From Bimastos eiseni (Eukaryota; Annelida; Clitellata; Crassiclitellata; Lumbricidae), in assembly GCA_959347315.1 (NCBI GenBank), contig OY365808.1, positions 582,975 to 646,974 of the forward strand: a stretch of DNA of 64,000 nucleotides, read 5' to 3'. The translations under genes were made by a program, and so were the position numbers. Position 1 is the first letter of the stretch. The number at the start of each line of letters is the position of its first letter. This document shows, one piece after another, positions 61,900 through 64,000 of this stretch. The notes beneath the pieces are model-generated. The model ran no database searches. It saw nothing but the letters and a program-made list of their open reading frames with translations, and had not been told where the DNA came from.

Positions 61900-62330
61900 T
61901 TCTAGCACATGTCTCAGGTGCCACTCGTGTGCATGATCAATTCCACTGCAGATCTCTTTAGTACTCACTCACTTTCAATACCTACATGTAATCTCCCATT
62001 TCATAAGAAAACTCATTCTGTCTAGTTTCTATTTCCAATAGTATGATGCATCACTGAGCACTTTTCCAAACTGAAAAGCATCTGTCAGTCCTGTGACCAT
62101 CTGAACATTCTCCTTAGATATTCATGCAGTATCTATATTTCATCTTCATTACCTAACACTCTGCATAGCTTAGTATTATCTGCAAACTTATAAAATTAAT
62201 GTTTCCTAAAATCTCATCGTCCATGTTATCAATATGATTGAATGTATAAACAGCAAATGACCCAAGCACTGATCCTTGTGGCAATTCACTCAACATCATC
62301 GTCCAGCTATAGGCCTATTTCCTTCACATA
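61900..62330 (-). pseudogene. Decayed LINE reverse transcriptase fragment
   Basis: On the minus strand the sequence reads through LPQGSVLGSFAVYTFNHI, then after a frame change KFADNTKLCRVLGNEDE, LRRMFRWSQD and LFSLEKCSVMH, with stops and frameshifts between. This is the canonical order of L2/CR1-like reverse transcriptases (LPQGSVLGP, FADDTK, W...MLFN..KC.VMH). The catalytic FADD is FADN here, so it is inactive. Confidence 0.8.
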
Positions 62331-63232
62331 TGCAACCCATCTTCTTTTATCTTCTACCTGAGAATCAGCATAATATTACCACATAACATAACAACTATTT
62401 TTTATTGATCCCAACAATATTTCATGAAGTAATGCAAGTATGATTCAAGTCTTATAGTAAGAGTAGGGGACAACAACGAGGAATAAAAAACCTGTCAGAA
62501 CACAAGTCCCTTAGGGGGGAGTCACCCTAACACGATATGCTATCACAGCAGCCGGTATGAAGTTGAAACATTGAGAAACGTTCTTAAGACTCGATGCGTC
62601 TATGTTGGCACCTGTCGTCTATCAACGCCGCTGATAAAATTGGTCGTTTTGGAAGGAGGTCAGCTAATCAGCTGTTCATCATCATGTTTACGATGCAAAT
62701 AATGCAACGGAACCGCAATTGTCGAAGGCTAAGCCTTGGGAGTAAATTTTCCTAAATCGACTTAACCTTTCATCTACTGGGATCCCGTTGAGAGCAGAAC
62801 GGATTATTTATCGACTCAAAACGCAGTCGCCCATCAACTCAAGTCAATCACTTAACCTTATCTCAGCAAATGCTGTTAGCTCACTCATTTTCGGTCATTT
62901 ATATAGGCCCTTGGGCTGCTTCTGTCAGCTGCCTGATGGGCGCTAGAACAATAAGCGTTTGATGCTTACAGGAGCCACTCAAAGTCTGCAAATCAACGAT
63001 TTTATCAATTCTCTCGTTTAGCACCATCTCACGTCCACCAGTCAACGACGATTTCGACTGCTACTCCTCGGACTGATCCCCCCGTATTCTGACCTGGCAC
63101 CTCGGATGCGCATTTCTGGGTGACCTTGTGCACTGTAATAATGCTTGTAATAATGACAATGATGATGTTAATCGAATTAATAGTAATAATAATTAGTAAA
63201 TAACAATGATAATAATAGTAATAATAATAATG

Positions 63233-63235
<3 letters not shown>

Positions 63236-63320
<85 letters not shown>
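63236..63320. repeat. (AAT)n/(ATT)n inverted microsatellite
   Basis: A run of AAT (to about 63270) switches directly to a run of ATT (to 63320), forming a long AT-only palindrome that can extrude as a cruciform. Confidence 0.95.
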
Positions 63321-63850
63321 GAGTGTTTATATTGTTTGGTTAAACTACAGCTGCACAAGAGAGCCAGGAAGGCAACTGCGTTGAAGCGCTGGATGCAAAC
63401 TGACAATCGTTGGAACAAGTAGCTTGTCTCTCTAGGGTCTCTGGTGACATGTGTCAGAAGGCGACCCAAGTCTTTGATGAAGTCTATTCCTTCGTTATTG
63501 ACTGGTCCCATGGTCTCAAAGGCCAATGGAATGAAGAGATAGCTGACAGCGAGCTGGCTGTACTTGATGGTGTTCCTGGTGGTAGCCACCTCCGCTGCAG
63601 CCATCACCGAAGATGACGTCGCTTGGAGATATGATGGAGCCACGGTGTCAATCACTGTCGCATCCCATATCAGGTTCCATCCTCTTCGCCAAGGGATCAG
63701 CGTCAGACCATCAGGGCGTTTTCCGTCCGTTCTGGAGAGTCCCGGGGGGTTCCTTAATATTTGCGAAACCAGCGCGTGTGAGGCTACGACTGATTATGTC
63801 GTTTAATGCTGCGTGCCTGGCGAACCGCCCTGGTCCAAGACCAATAATAA
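63317..63850 (-). pseudogene. Retrotransposon-type ORF fragment (RT-associated C-terminal region)
   Basis: Minus-strand reading gives GLGPGRFARHAALNDIISRS and AGFANIKEPPG. After a one-base frameshift near 63725 comes DGLTLIPWRRGWNLIWDATV, then PLAFETMGPVNNEG, LGRLLTHVTRDPRETSYLFQ and QRFNAVAFL. This C-terminal block recurs in many invertebrate non-LTR polymerases. The frameshift and missing polymerase core show a truncated, dead copy. Its 3' side runs into the AAT/ATT repeat and its 5' side into another AAT array. Confidence 0.65.
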
Positions 63851-63860
63851 TAATAATATT

Positions 63861-63922
<62 letters not shown>

Positions 63923-63930
63923 CAACAATC
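63841..63930. repeat. (AAT)n microsatellite
   Basis: AATAAT repeats ending in AACAACAACAATC, at the 5' boundary of the retrotransposon fragment. Confidence 0.95.
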
Positions 63931-64000
63931 TGATTCTCACCGACGAGGCATAGCTCCAAGTCACCCTGCCTATCCAAAGATGAAGACTGGGCATCCGATC

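Larger units (their letters stand above)
61650..64000. other. Right flank, retrotransposon remnants, no host exon found
   Basis: The N-terminal exon(s) of the collagen-olfactomedin gene should lie here or beyond the window, but I could not identify them. The stretch holds a decayed LINE (61900-62330), an AAT/ATT palindrome (63236-63320) and a retrotransposon-type C-terminal coding fragment (63317-63850). Confidence 0.55.

Noticed and set aside
63838..63994. Leu/Ile homopolymer ORFs
   Set aside because: Translation of the AAT/ATT microsatellite.

Overview
The window is nuclear DNA of an intron-rich animal. Every recognisable gene is split by GT-AG introns with matching phases. The genes are metazoan: tartrate-resistant acid phosphatase, RNF11, KIF23/MKLP1 and a collagen-olfactomedin protein. 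The intervening DNA carries SINE-like, LINE and hAT-like elements. The gene set and repeats suggest an invertebrate, probably marine, but the sequence alone does not fix the phylum. No bacterial-type operon, CRISPR array, rRNA or functional tRNA gene was seen.

Layout. (1) 1060-9628 and 13394-17608, + strand: two tandem ACP5-like phosphatase genes, six exons each, with identical intron phases and identical lengths for exons 2-6, so they are direct duplicates. The first has a 5.2 kb last intron full of repeats. (2) 24359-22450, - strand: a complete three-exon RNF11 (153 aa). (3) 25929-49569, + strand: KIF23/MKLP1 (centralspindlin kinesin), 23 exons reconstructed to 908 aa. Its intron 13 holds a satellite of about 5.5 kb (35.3-40.8 kb) built from 24-bp units with a 1,256-bp higher-order period. 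(4) 61649-51187, - strand: the 3' seven exons (645 aa) of a collagen-olfactomedin (gliomedin/UNC-122-type) gene. Its beginning is not identified. RNF11 and KIF23 are divergent with 1.57 kb between start codons; KIF23 and the collagen-olfactomedin gene converge.

Functionally the genes are unrelated housekeeping or cell-biology genes: a secreted/lysosomal metallophosphatase, a membrane-anchored RING E3/adaptor, a cytokinesis motor and an adhesion/matrix protein. Upstream motifs fit these roles: a TFEB/MITF-type E-box before the second phosphatase, and paired CCAAT boxes 33 bp apart before KIF23.

The non-genic sequence carries the unusual material: at least seven different hAT-like non-autonomous elements, several with 8-bp target-site duplications; a dispersed SINE-like family in both orientations; tRNA-derived SINE heads; decayed LINE reverse-transcriptase ends; a perfect 53-bp-arm hairpin; a 56-bp palindrome; and several minisatellites. 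The very long low-complexity ORFs at 35-41 kb are by-products of the satellite, not genes. I found no convincing new protein system.
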